Positions 1 to 11,160 of a stretch of DNA of 64,000 nucleotides are shown here, in pieces. The notes below the pieces were generated by a model, which was not told where the DNA came from, did no database searches, and was given only the letters and a program-made list of their open reading frames with translations. The translations under genes and the position numbers were made by a program. Source of the DNA: Prostheceraeus crozeri (taxonomy: Eukaryota; Platyhelminthes; Polycladida; Euryleptidae); assembly GCA_907163375.1 (NCBI GenBank), contig CAJQUW010008680.1:496001-560000 (forward strand), read 5' to 3'. The stretch's first letter is position 1, and the number at the start of each line of letters is the position of its first letter.

Positions 1-1824
1 GTTGGGCGTGTGTCATCTAGAAATGTTTTCAATGTCGGAAATCAAGGCCTACGAGCTGGACTACACCCACAATCAAATGAAGAATCTTTCCTTGTGTATT
101 TTGATGATATACTCGCAGAAGTCGTGTTATTCACAAATTTGGAAGGACGAAGAGTTGCTTCAGCAAGTGGAGTCGCCTGGAAGCCAGTCACACTCGTGGA
201 AATCAAAGCTTTTATCGGGCTTCTTATTATAGCAGGTAAGTCATGTTCTTATTTCTGGGCAACTATTCAAAATTCAATTTACTATTCTTTCTGTCTATAT
301 AGTACTATTCAAAATTACTACAGTAAAATCTATCTATGACATATTATCTCATAAGGAATAAAAAATAATGCCTTTTATAAAAAGATCGTGTTTATGAGCT
401 TCGTTATAAAAGGAGAATTCTATTTGGGACTTTTTGATGGGTTCGTAGAGAAAAATACAGGAGAGACGAATTTTACTCTATTTTTACGTCCATATTTATA
501 GGCTAGTAATATAATACATACATTTACGCCTATGATGATGTTCATTGATAAGAAATTATGTAGGCTATTATGAACATTTTAGTTATTTGCACTCACATGC
601 GGGATCTTTATGTTTCAGGTTCGTTCAAGACAGGTCGCCGTGATATCCAGGAAATGTAGCATCCTATTCGAGGACATTGTATATTTCGAGCTACAATGAG
701 CTAGCTACATGCGGTTTTCACAAATACGAAAATGCATGCGATTCGATGACAAATTGCGCCGTGACCGGAATGACAATCTTGCTGCCGTTAGGCAGCCAAT
801 AAGCATGCTCAATGCATCGCTTGCACGGAATTACATCCCGGGGCCGTTTTTATGCATCGACGAACAGCTAGTCGAGTTTCACGGACGTGTCTCATTTAGA
901 CAGTACAACCATCGAAACCCGGCAAATTTGGTATCAAGGTATTCTGGCTCGTGGATCAGGAAAATTCCTTTCCCCTGAAATGTTTGGTGTACATTGGTGC
1001 CGATACTTTGTCTGACGAGGAGAGAAATGCAAGCGATTCTATTGGAGAAGCTGTTGTCATGAAATTGGCGGAGAACTGGTTGAACAAAGGCCGCAACATC
1101 ACTGCCGACAATTGGTTCACAACGACTCAGTTGGCTGACCGACTCCTGAAGGAAAGGACCACTAGTAGGAACCATGCGCCGAAACAATCGCTCGATACCT
1201 CCTGCCGCCAAATCAATTGCCGGGCGAAGGAAAAAGGACTCTGTACATTATTTGTCTGGGGCAAAGGTCCTTTGTTCATTTTGGGACAAGAAAAGGGTCC
1301 CGGTTCTCGTCCTTTCCACCATGCACTCATCCGCCATTCATTGTGAAAACCAAAACCCCGAAATAATAGATTTTTATAACAGAAATAAAGGAGGAGTGGA
1401 CACTCTTGATAAACTCTGCCGCTCGTATCGATGCCAACGCAAGCCTCGCCGTTGGTCATTTTCCGTTTTAATGGCGCTTGTTGATGTTGGTGTCATGGCG
1501 GCTATGAGGACCATGCAGCAAAATGAACAAGAGATCGTTTCACATTTCAATTTCAAATGTGAACTGGGCTTCCAATTGGCGATCCCTCTTGTTCGTCATA
1601 GAGAAACTCTTTCTAATCTAAAACGAATCATCAAAGATTCCATGCGGCTCGTGGGTGTGACTTTTTCATTACCAAGAAATGAATCGATCGTCGCTCCTCT
1701 CCCGGCTACGAGATGCCGATACTGTACCCGTCAGCAAGACAGAAAAACTCGCATGCGTTGCAGCATGTGTACTGTCTCCGTTTGCAAAGACCACGCCTCC
1801 GTTTTGTGTCCTGACTGCTCGTGA
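1..1824 (+). pseudogene. piggyBac-like transposase relic, 5' part outside the window
   Basis: Decayed piggyBac (PGBD-type) transposase, an enzyme that excises and inserts DNA at TTAA sites in the nucleus. The first segment (to 235) ends in the domain-start block GLLIIAG. A GTAAGT donor at 236 and a TTTCAG acceptor ending at 618 bound a likely 383-bp intron, because joining them restores continuity into IFRATMS. Blocks around the three catalytic Asp residues survive in different frames: CIDEQLVEFHGR (near 860), ITADNWFTT (near 1100) and NKGGVDTLDKL (near 1390). The end is a Cys/His cluster (CRYC, CSMC, CPDC) typical of piggyBac C-termini. Stops at 657 and 702 and frame changes near 950 and 1170 show it is dead. 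The start lies before the window, so the left end cannot be seen. Family assignment is firm; the intron is inferred. Confidence 0.85.
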
Positions 1825-3925
1825 CGTTTGGATTGCTTATTTTTTCACTATAGACCTATCTGTGACGTCAAATTATAATCGGTTTGTTTATTTCGTATAC
1901 ACTTTGTTAATTGTTTTATATGAACTTGTATCTAAGATAAGGTTTCAACCAAAGTAAGTATATAACACTTTGGTTTCAACACTGGGACAAAAATACATGT
2001 ATTGATGACGGAGCGTACTAACGCAATAGACGCGTTTTTATATACATTAGGGTCATATATCCGTTAGTGACATGTTTTCATATAGTAGCCTATGACATAA
2101 GAAGGTTGTTCGATTACTATTTGATAGCATCAGATAATTTTACCTATCCCCTAAAACATGAAAAAACGAAAATATAATAATGGGGTGAATAACACCCCAC
2201 AACGCCGTTATCCTAGTAAAAAAGGCAACGTCGTTTAACGGTTAATGAGTTCAATGTTCAATCATTGTCAATTTGTGTGATAGACAGACTGACAGGCAAT
2301 AGCCTGTTGATTTTCGCTACATGAATCAACCAGTGAGGAAGGACATCGGTAGAAAAATGAAAAGAGACTACATTTGCGTCAAAACAAAATGCGAAGAATC
2401 TATGATTAGAAAACATATTTGAAACTGAAATTTTTGATGATATCATTTTATATAATTTTTCTAAAATGAAACTACATAAAATTATATCATTTTTCCTCAG
2501 AATGAAATGACATCATTTTATCATTGCCGATCATTGATTCATTGCCCTATCTTTTTTGTACGGTAATTAACGATTTCAATTTCATTCAACCCAGTTTATC
2601 CGTCATCAAGCATACCGATGATTTCACCATGCTTCGGGAATCAGGTGGTTGAATGGTTCTGTTCTTTCAACTTTTACTGCACAGTTATGAATGTATAGTC
2701 ACCAAAAAGTCATTTTTCAAATTCCGACATTTCCTAACGGAAAATGAGTTCTCCTATTGGGATTTCGCCACTTGAGAGATGCCTGAAATGAGACTGAGGA
2801 CTCAATTTCAAGTCATCTGCGTTATGCCAAAGTTGATACGAGGGTTTAATCAATGACACATAAGCGCATGGCACTTTTAGTTTTCGTGAAATACTGCGAA
2901 TGCATGCGATATTTTAAGTCAGTTTGTATAGCCTATAGGGATGAATCAAAATGTCTAACAGTATTGGACAGAAAATTCATCTAAATTGATGATTCCTGAT
3001 GCTCTAAATCTGGCACAGTACAATGTAATATTTTCAGTGTAACTTCAGGTATGCAGCACAATTTTGGAGAGCAATAGACAAAAGTTTTCAAACTGACCAG
3101 AATAGTAATCAGTTCAATAGTTTCGAAGTTCGAAGTCAATTTAACATTAATTTAATTGGTTTCCTTCTGGCAAAGCAAAAATAATGATGACGAGGCTAGA
3201 GAAATTGATGCTTCAAATATTTAATTGCTATGATATCTTTGAGACTGGTCGCCTAGTAGGTCTATTTTGGAGCAGCATTTCTACAAAGGTAAATATGAGC
3301 AGCCAAATTATGAAAAAACAATTTGCTTTGAATACAGTGTATGTTATATACATCATGTTGCAGTATACAGTTCTGAGGTGAACAGTAATGATTGATATTT
3401 GGTAGTATTGAGTTTTGAATAGATATGTACTTAATACGGTCGATAAGTACTAGTACAAGCATTTATCTGTGTAAAATTCGACAAATGCATTGCCATAAAA
3501 ATGGCCGTCTTATAAAGTGAATGGAAAGGTGATCGAACGGACTTTCTTCAGCGAACTGAACGATGAGCTACATGTCAAAGTGCAAAATAAAAATTAACGG
3601 CGAACTCAGTGAACTGAAGAAATGGCCTTATTCGAATACACTGATCTGAGGCACACAATCCTGCAAGTTGAGTAACGGTCTCTCCAAAATTATCGGATTA
3701 AGCATTCAGTCAAACTACATGGACGACCACTAACGTGTGTATTTCACTGCTGACAACAGTGTCCTCTAAATTTCTGGCATTCTCCCTCCCCGTTATAACT
3801 GCATCCTGCAACCACCGAAAAAGAAAACAAGCCTTAATTCTTCTGCTCGCTTATTGCAATGTTTTACCATGAAATTGCACAGCGTTTACCGAGCATCACT
3901 TGTGATTTTTGCCTTGTGATCACTG
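1825..3925. other. AT-rich intergenic stretch
   Basis: No credible coding region or structural RNA was seen. Short open frames lack recognisable domains. TTAA sites near 2235-2245 could mark the right end of the preceding piggyBac copy, but without the left end this cannot be tested. Confidence 0.5.
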
Positions 3926-4263
3926 CCATTTGATCCAATATCAGGAATCATCAGCAGGCCTAGCTTACATATCTCAACATCGACACAGCTCCCTATTTAA
4001 AGTTGCAGCCATACCCGGGTACATTTTCTTAAATAGATAAATAAATGCATCTACTTATTATTACAGGCGCACTAGCGTAGGTGACTTGTCAGTGGTATGT
4101 TTAAAGTGATATTTAATCCATACCGTCGAAATTTCACTAACTTGCTAATTGCAACTCTCAAATTGACCCGGGCATGGCTGCAACTTTAAACAGTGAGTTG
4201 TGTTGATGTTGAGATATGTGAACTAAGCCTGCTGATGTTTCTTGATATTGGATGAAATGGTAG
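3926..4263. repeat. MITE-like inverted repeat, arms about 97 bp
   Basis: Two arms face each other: 3926-4021 and 4167-4263, separated by about 145 bp. They agree at roughly 85-88% by eye and share ATATCTCAACATC, TTTAAAGTTGCAGCCAT and CCCGGGT. No target-site duplication is obvious. The right arm directly abuts the LINE fragment that follows, so either the LINE inserted and was truncated there or the element sits at the LINE junction. Confidence 0.6.
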
Positions 4264-4268
4264 CTATT

Positions 4269-4793
4269 CAGATCTGCTCCCATCTTTCAAATGAGGATGC
4301 AACTCAATATTTAATTATCTTACCCTTGATAAGCCTTGATTATTGCTCCATTCTCTTTCATGGTCTTCCTGACAGCACTTTATCAAAACTCCAATCAGTT
4401 CTCAACGCCAGTGCCCGACTCTTATTCGACGCCCAACCTCGTGACCACGTAACCTCCCTACTCCAGTCCCTACAGTGGCTACCCATACGAGATCGCATAA
4501 CATTTCGTCTAGCAGTCCTTGCTTACAAATGTCTTAGAGGTGATGCCCCAAGTCATCTGTCTTCCTGTCTCCATCCTATGTCTTCCAACCCTTCCCGCAG
4601 CCATCTCCGATCTGCCTACAACGACCAACTTCTCATTCCGACTTCCCGACTGAAGACAGTTGGTGCTAGAGCTTTCCCTTTAGCTGCAGCTCGCACCTGG
4701 AATGACTTACCAACAAGTCTGAAAGCTGCTCCGTCAGTGGTCACCTTCAAGAGAGGCCTGAAGGCTGAACTGCTGCGAAGAGCCTTATCCTGA
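4269..4793 (+). pseudogene. CR1/L2-type LINE ORF2, 3' fragment
   Basis: Only the C-terminal end of a non-LTR retrotransposon ORF2 remains. Visible blocks in order are SLDYCSILFHGLP, the QSVLNASARLL helix, LQSLQWLPIRDRITFRLAVL, GDAPSHLSSCL, VGARAFPLAAARTWNDLP and a closing FKRGLKAELL. These are the standard post-reverse-transcriptase blocks of the CR1/L2/Rex1 group. The frame stays open for about 180 residues to the stop, but endonuclease and catalytic RT are missing, as expected for a 5'-truncated insertion. The 5' edge coincides with the inverted-repeat arm ending at 4263. Confidence 0.8.
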
Positions 4794-4876
4794 CCATTGT
4801 TACTGAGTAAGTAGGGTTGTCCGCCGATATTTCACCTGTCATTTTTCTATGAAAGTCGTTCATATATCTCCAAATC

Positions 4877-4918
4877 CAAATTAGACGGCCTTGATTGCAT
4901 TTAAGGCCGTCTAATTTG
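4877..4918. repeat. 16-bp-stem perfect hairpin
   Basis: CAAATTAGACGGCCTT at 4877-4892 is the exact reverse complement of 4903-4918, with a 10-nt loop. It lies 84 bp beyond the LINE stop codon. Its role is unknown. Confidence 0.7.
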
Positions 4919-5160
4919 CTATGTAATACCATTGAGGTAGGAGCATTTCACCATCCATCTTCGCATTCCCAGTGAAAATGACATTGAAGTGATTCCTATG
5001 GCTCACAATTTGGACTCGTAGATATCTCAAGCTTTACATACTTCAATGTTCTGAGCTGCATGGGCTATGTATAAAATTATCATAGATTTGAGTCTTTTGC
5101 AGATCAAAATCTTTGATTTTTGATGTCATAGATTTTAGGTTCAGTAACAATGCATATATT

Positions 5161-5229
5161 ACCTTTCAAATGATCAGCCTAAATCGTCTGGCGCTACGCG
5201 CCGACGATTTAGGCTGTCATTTGAAAGGT
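5161..5229. repeat. 69-bp near-perfect palindrome
   Basis: The sequence folds back over its whole length. ACCTTTCAAATGA pairs with TCATTTGAAAGGT, AGCCTAAATCGTC pairs with GACGATTTAGGCT, and the centre is GGCGC-TAC-GCGCC. Only about three unpaired bases interrupt it. It lies immediately left of the Crypton-like element and might be part of it or of its target. Confidence 0.75.
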
Positions 5230-5256
5230 CATGTAGGAATATAGACTGATCGTGAG

Positions 5257-5450
5257 GTCAATAATATACCAAAATAAGAGAGCCCGAAGTGCCCAATATC
5301 TTGCTATATTATTGACCGAAAGAGAAGTCTATATTTCTATTGTTATCTACTTTGAAATGTAAAATGCTATGACACTCATTATCAGTCAATAATATGTTTC
5401 ATGTGTTAAAATATACTATTAGTCAATAATATGCATCAGTCAATAATATG
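5257..5450. repeat. Cluster of GTCAATAATAT motifs
   Basis: Four direct copies (5257-5268, 5385-5396, 5422-5433, 5439-5450) and one inverted copy (5305-5317) lie upstream of the recombinase frame, and another inverted copy lies downstream at 7217-7229. They could be recombinase-binding sites or subterminal repeats. This is inference from position only. Confidence 0.6.
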
Positions 5451-5576
5451 CAAATCAAATGTAATATCTAGGTAGATTTAAATGACGAAGACTCCTAGCC
5501 TAGGACATTGATATCTATCTAGGAATGCATGCTTCAATTATACAAAATAACTGTTATAGATTCATTTTAGTCTGAA

Positions 5577-7018
5577 TTGACGATGCATACCGATGAGCAA
5601 TTTGATGATAATATGCCTGAAGAGGATTTATTAAGTATGGATCTCATCAATTATGAATTTGTGTCGACTGGTATCATTTCGGGTCTCACCACTGAACAAC
5701 TGAATAATTTGACCAGTAGCACAGCAGAAATTACAAGAGAAAGGGATCAAGTAACATACCCAGAAGCAGATATCGTTCCACAACAAGAATATCCTGAATT
5801 AGGTAATCAAATTCAAGCGGAAAGGAACAGAATAGAAGAAGAAATGAAAGTTCAGTCAACAGCACAACAAACAAAATCATATTCTAGAAAGTTAAAACAT
5901 TTTTGTCAGCGAAGAACTTACCAGATAATATTGAAACTATGCCTGTGAGTGTCCTATCTTCATATCTCCGATTCTACTATAGTCAACTTAGAAAGAAAGA
6001 TGGATCCTACTACTCGTCACGTACTCTCATATGTATAAGAGCTGGTATACGTCGCTATTTGACACAGGCGCCAGTTAATCGAAGCGTCAACATTTTGAAT
6101 GGAGTTATGTTCCAAACTGCAAACAACATACTGGCTTCAATGGTGGGTCATTTTTTGCAGAGCGGACAGCCACCACCGCAGCAAACATCTGAAATTAGAG
6201 GAGATGACTTCAGACTTCTTTCAACATACTTTCACAGAAGAACACCTGACAGGCTCCAGAAAGATATTTGGTTTCATACCGAGTACCATTTTGGAATGCG
6301 TGGACGAGAAAATATGCGTCAATTTACGATCTCCAGCTTTGTTCTATGTTGTGACTCAAACAATAAAGCATATCTCAAAATAAATGAAAATCTATTGTCA
6401 AAGAATGTCAAAGCGTCTTTGAATACAAAGGAATTTTCGGATATGAAGGAAGCAAAAATGTATGAGGACAGAGATCAGCCGAACAGATGTCCAATTGTTG
6501 CATTTCTTCTTTATAAAAGAAAATTAGAAGATCGTGGGATTAACAAAATGTGGCCCAAACCTATAGAAAATGAGAAAATGATTGAGGCAGGATTGTGGTA
6601 CTACCAGAAAGCAGTCACAGGGAAAAATCTTTTGGGTGAAATGATGAGCACCATTTCCGAGGAATCCAAACTCTCAAAGCGATACACAAACCATTCGATC
6701 CGAGCGACAGTCATTAATCGACTGCGAGACAAAGGATTCAAGAAAGAGCAAATATGCAAAATTGCGGGACACAAAAATCCCAGAAGGCTTGACAGCTACT
6801 TCAGAAAACGATGTACTGATGACGAATCATTTTCAATGAACCGATCATTACAGAGCTCTTTACATGGCACTGCAAGTACGAGCACTGATCATGAAATTCG
6901 CGACGACATTTATCCTGAACCTCAACAGACAGTGGAAAATTCTCACGTTCTTCAATTCACGAACAATCAAAATTTTCTTATTGCTAGGGCCCCAAGCAAC
7001 AAAAAAAATGAAGCTTAA
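5577..7018 (+). pseudogene. Crypton-type tyrosine recombinase (DUF3504-like), one frameshift
   Basis: Two overlapping frames together read as one recombinase of about 480 residues. The first (5577-5948) gives a polar N-terminus; the second (5903-7018) gives the core-binding and catalytic parts. Numbered from 5903, the catalytic set is visible: Arg in GMRGREN (R133 or R135), H264-S-I-R267, G-H290 and nucleophile Y299 in RRLDSYF. RFYYSQLRKKDG and IRAGIRRYL match the N-terminal part of Crypton-derived DUF3504 proteins. The frame change falls in a T5 run (5900-5904) and one more T would keep the frame open. It may be a real lesion or a homopolymer error; otherwise the gene looks undamaged. It would act in the nucleus, cutting and rejoining element ends. 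A host-domesticated DUF3504 gene is possible but unsupported. Confidence 0.75.
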
Positions 7019-7309
7019 GTGTGACGGTGAAACCAACATAGTTGAAATTGAGTTTATTTGACATTGTGATAAACATTTAGTACATCTGGTTAGTTTTCTC
7101 CGTTTCTTGTTGATGCCTTTATTATAGGCATAACAGTTAACCTATAGGAGTCATAGGGATATTTCGATATGCATAGACATCTAAATATAGATTTTCATAA
7201 AACACAATTATTTTTGTATATTATTGACCATTTAGTGGTAGACATCTAACATTAAAGTAGATAACAATATATCTTCATTCCTGACAGTTGCACTGTAGAT
7301 AGTTTCAGA

Positions 7310-7400
7310 CATATTAATGTCTTTATTGTAAAGTGCCCTTGAAATTCGATCGGACAAAAATGTCACTCAAATCTGTCTCGTTCAATAAATAAATAAATGA
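7310..7400 (+). repeat. Possible LINE 3'-end remnant
   Basis: TTGTAAAGTGCCCTTGAAAT followed about 45 bp later by TTCAATAAATAAATAAATG resembles the 3' untranslated end and A-rich tail of CR1/L2-type LINEs. No coding part is attached. Confidence 0.35.
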
Positions 7401-8514
7401 TCTAGCGCCGATTATGCGGCACAAACGGGATGCTCTTAGCATTTTTATGTAGTCATCCAACTGGAGCAAGATTCGCAAAACAGAAGTGTGGCACCATTCA
7501 GCAGGTGTTTGATTTTACACAAAAGGATTTGCTAACTAAATACCCATGCGAACAAGATAAGCATTTTGATAACCTTTGTCATGCTAGCCTGGCAGTGCAG
7601 GTGACTTCGTTTTGGCAGGAAACAATTTTCAACTGCGAAGATATTGATCTACATTTTTTGTAATACTTACATTAATGAATATCAAATGCTGTCCAGATCT
7701 GTATTGTAATTGTAGTTTCAATTGCAATTTAAATAGGATAATTGCATTGGGCCGTCAACGATTACTGTACAGATAACTGATGAACTTTCTGAGTAATTGA
7801 GACAAAGCTGACAAAGGCCTACTTGTAATCTCGAGATCTCGGTGTTTGGAAAATACTTTATTATCTGGGCTACAGTTCCTCATCATGGTTATCGATGATG
7901 ATCAAATTCAGCTTCCGAGATCATTCATAAAATGTAATTTGATGTAGTAATTTTACCCATCGACTCACCGAGCTAAATTAATCAAATTATTTACTCACTA
8001 ATATTTGTATTTCTTACAATATATTGATGCAATGCATGATGGTTGTTTTATTTTGCTCGGTGGCATTGTTGAGATGGGAACAATAGCACAGGACATCGAA
8101 AGCCCGTTCAGCTGATATAATTGTATAATATTATTTGATCTAACTGTAAGAAATTTCGGCCTCACTTTGGATAGTTTTCTTTAAACTAATTCGGCAAAAC
8201 TTGAAATTATCTCCACACGACAAATTAATTACGAAGTTAAACTAAAAATGTGAAAATCGGTCACTTCAGTTAAGCACTAAGATTGTTTATTTGCTGAATT
8301 TTGTTGTGCAACGAAAAATGGGCTTGATTTTCGCCAATAGAAAAATGCACTGTGTGCTAAGCGGCTGTAGCCAACATAGAGTAGGCCTACCGAGTAAAGC
8401 TGATAAACGAACCCATTTTATTATCTATGGTAAGGAAAAAAGAAAATGTAATTGTGAAACCGATGAAATTTTTTATCGACATATTGACCTAAGCAGAAAT
8501 GTATACATATTTAC
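7401..8514. other. Intergenic stretch, no gene seen
   Basis: Open frames here (for example 7430-7663) show no recognisable domain. No terminal inverted repeats or RNA genes were detected. Confidence 0.4.
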
Positions 8515-8647
8515 TGAAAATGACCCAAATCACTGTTTTTATGACTTACTTCCATCTCGTGTGACAAACACTGGTTTATCTCGTATTCCGTTATGTCGCA
8601 CAGACAACATGAAAAAGTCGTTTGTGCCACATGCTTCAAGCATATAA
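8515..8647 (+). pseudogene. Probable LINE ORF2 C-terminal scrap
   Basis: The end of an open frame reads YDLLPSRVTNTGLSRIPLCR followed by TDNMKKSFVPHA and a stop. The LLP, P-x-CRT and K-SF-P pattern is the usual C-terminal tail of CR1/L2-like ORF2 proteins. Sequence upstream in the same frame (from 8291) is not recognisable, so the fragment is assigned on this tail alone. Confidence 0.35.
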
Positions 8648-9429
8648 TGTTGAAAGTGATTTCTGAAGTTAATCTTTTCATGCTCACCACGACCCTCTAT
8701 TATTTCTTGCTTATGTCTGATATTTTGCTATTTGACTGTTTTTGAATCAATTTCAATAACTCGATGTAAAACTACGATTTCATTCGACAAATATGACACT
8801 ATTCTATTAGATTCTGAAATCTTCCTCCCCACAGCAACGTCGCAATACTGATGCGAAGCCGGCGATTGATAGGAAATGAAAAATTTATGACTTGCTTATT
8901 AATATGCACAGACATTACTTCTTATTTTTTTCTTGGTTGTAAAATAATGACCGAGCAAAAACGTTCTAGTTTCTAATATTCTGAGCGATAAATTTCGAGT
9001 GGCATGTGCTACGAATCGCAAGACGGACGCCTCACGAAATGTACTGCTTACGATATTGCTACGATATGCTTACGATATTGCTTGCCATATTGCAAGCAAT
9101 ATCATCTTTTCTCGGTCTTTCCACTGTGAATAATTTTAATGACGACCACGACATATTTCAATCAGATTGTTTACTTTACATAATTCACATCGGATGGGTT
9201 TGCACACAGGTCAAGAAAGACTATTCGGATCGGGTCGAATCCGGTGAGGGTCACAGACATTGGCCACTGCACATCTCTAATTCAAAGTTGTTATTAACTT
9301 TAGCTTCTCATTTTAACTTTACGAAGTGACTTGAATAGTTGCTGATAATTCATGTGATCGCGATCAGTCCTCCCCTCATCTAATTGATAAGGTGATTCCT
9401 TTACTGTGAATCGTCACTACATCCTTCCT
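8648..9429. other. Intergenic stretch, no gene seen
   Basis: AT-rich. A short direct duplication around ACGATATTGCT and ACGATATGCTTACGATAT lies near 9050-9080. Nothing else is supported. Confidence 0.4.
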
Positions 9430-10130
9430 CTTGTCTTAATAGATCTCTGCCGACAGTCACAAGATGTGCATTTTCAGGCGGACCTATATCCCTTCCTGTT
9501 GACCTCTTCGCCATTACGCGACAAGAGGATTGTGCAGTCTCGGGGTCCAACTACGCGCGGCCCGGACACTGTTACCACATCACTGCCCCTCTGTGTGTGT
9601 CCAACGTCGGGATCGATGCTAGTTGGCAGCCCTGACGGGTCCGGCTGGCTGTTTGACGGTTGCCAAGTGATACAGTACGACACGCAGCAGAATGGCAGCA
9701 GAGCGCGGAGGTCCTATGATGATGCCACGTTCATCTCCCTTGAATTACAATCGTCTCCTCAGTGTACACACTTGGCAAGCAGCAACGCCGACTGTTTATT
9801 GTGTGTCAGGGAGTGCTGACTGGGGCCTAGGACCAAGTACTGGCTTCACGGAAGAATAATTAAGAGGAGACTGAAAGAGCGTGCGCACAATTTACTCGCG
9901 TGTGTATCCTAGGGTATGTGTGCTCTAACGTAACAGCAGAGGGCTGGGGAACTGTGTGATGAGGGGAGGGCACGCATCGACGAAGATGCTTTGAGGGTGA
10001 GAGCGACGTGCAGAAGGAGTGTCTCGACGATTGTCTCCTCAGAATCAGAGACCGGAAATGGATGACCTTGACAGAGCTTAACTGACTTCGTGATGCATGC
10101 GGATACAAGGTGGGAATCTTGCAAGATCTT
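9430..10130. other. GC-richer segment of unknown role
   Basis: Base composition rises clearly above the surroundings and CpG dinucleotides are frequent. Open frames exist on both strands (9406-9819 plus; 9860-10414 minus), but neither encodes a domain I recognise and no splice signals decide a model. Candidates are a first exon or promoter island of a gene not otherwise visible, or an unrecognised repeat. Confidence 0.35.
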
Positions 10131-10659
10131 AGAACTTTCCTGAAACGAACAATGCGAGTCATGAGAAAACGTTCTATGAATAGTAATGACCGGTACATTA
10201 GACCAATTGATAAAAATAGTGAAGTTATAAGCTGAAGGTCAAATGAGGACTTAACTTTAACAGGACCAAACTGACTATCACTATTCATATCAGAAGATCC
10301 ATCAAATACTGTTTCAATCAAGGATTTCAATAATTTTCTTAATGATTGCAATGATATCACTTTAATTGCATTTTCACTGTATAAACTGTAAACATTGACA
10401 CCCGCATGAGACATTGACCGTATAAGACAACGAAAGATCTGTAAACATTGAAAATGTAAGCAACCAAGTGTTCTTTCGTGCAGATAAAGTTATTTTTCTC
10501 ATTTTAGCTGTTTTTTGCAGTCTTAACAGAGAAAAGCCGGAAAGATAACAAATGTTCTACTGTGTTTTGCTGACTTTTAGCGTCCTCCATCAATCATAAA
10601 ATCGTGACGCCATCAAATTGATCTCATATTGGCAGGTATTTTCTGTGAAGCATTACAGT
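10131..10659. other. Intergenic, includes part of a dispersed repeat
   Basis: The end of this stretch (about 10495-10670) shares TATTTTCTGTGAAGC and a nearby TTATTTT-GCTG block with 18140-18380. This suggests two diverged copies of one dispersed repeat. No gene is supported. Confidence 0.4.
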
Positions 10660-11160
10660 TATTTTGCTGGCGTGCGGTAAATTCGTCCCTCGGAAATTTC
10701 ATCCCCGGTAAATTCGTCCCTCGGATATTCCATCCCTTGGAAATATTATCCCCGGTAAATTCATCCCTCGGACAATTCAATCTTCGGTTTACTATTATTA
10801 TAGTAATATTATGCCTACTTAAAGTACTTAAGATGATTGATTATACTAATTAAGCATTACAGTTTATGTACGTGTATACAGGGCCCAATATGTGTGTGAA
10901 TATCACAGCCTTATCAATATGTGTGTCTTTATTAGTCATCTGCTATACATAATCTGATAAAAACATTATCTCTCGAAATTGGTATTTTGGTGTCGAAAAT
11001 ATTTGATGAAAAATTTAATTGATCAACTTTCCTTGATGAATTCTTTGATATACGCCCTTGTGATTGCATATTACATCATTATGATCATGACATACTTTTT
11101 AGTATTAGAGATGAAATTACCGAGGGATGAATTTACCGGTGACCATTTTGCTGGTTTTAT
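10660..11160. repeat. Short tandem plus inverted repeat built on TCCCTCGG
   Basis: Three tandem-like units starting near 10676, 10708 and 10752 share GGTAAATTC-TCCCTCGG. An inverted copy (CCGAGGGATGAATTTACCGG) lies at 11118-11137, flanked by TTTTGCTGG, matching the left edge near 10670. This suggests a small non-autonomous element of about 500 bp with TCCCTCGG-bearing ends. The open frame inside (10979-11362) has no recognisable domain. Confidence 0.5.

Larger units (their letters stand above)
5234..7276 (+). mobile_element. Crypton-like tyrosine-recombinase element (ends approximate)
   Basis: A tyrosine-recombinase frame (5577-7018) is flanked by related sequences. TTGTTATCTACTTT at about 5340-5354 recurs inverted in AAAGTAGATAACAA at about 7255. 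GTCAATAATAT motifs crowd the left side (direct at 5257, 5385, 5422 and 5439; inverted at 5305) and one inverted copy is on the right (7217-7229). At the left, 5234-5275 and 5295-5341 also fold on each other. Cryptons classically lack long terminal inverted repeats and leave no clear duplication, so the exact borders are uncertain. Confidence 0.5.

Noticed and set aside
2446..2520. Repeated ATCATTTTAT words as a MITE
   Set aside because: Low-complexity AT-rich sequence with no consistent terminal inverted repeats or duplication.
9860..10414. 184-codon minus-strand open frame as a gene
   Set aside because: No domain, start context or splice signal supports it, and it spans the edge of a GC-richer block where long frames arise easily.
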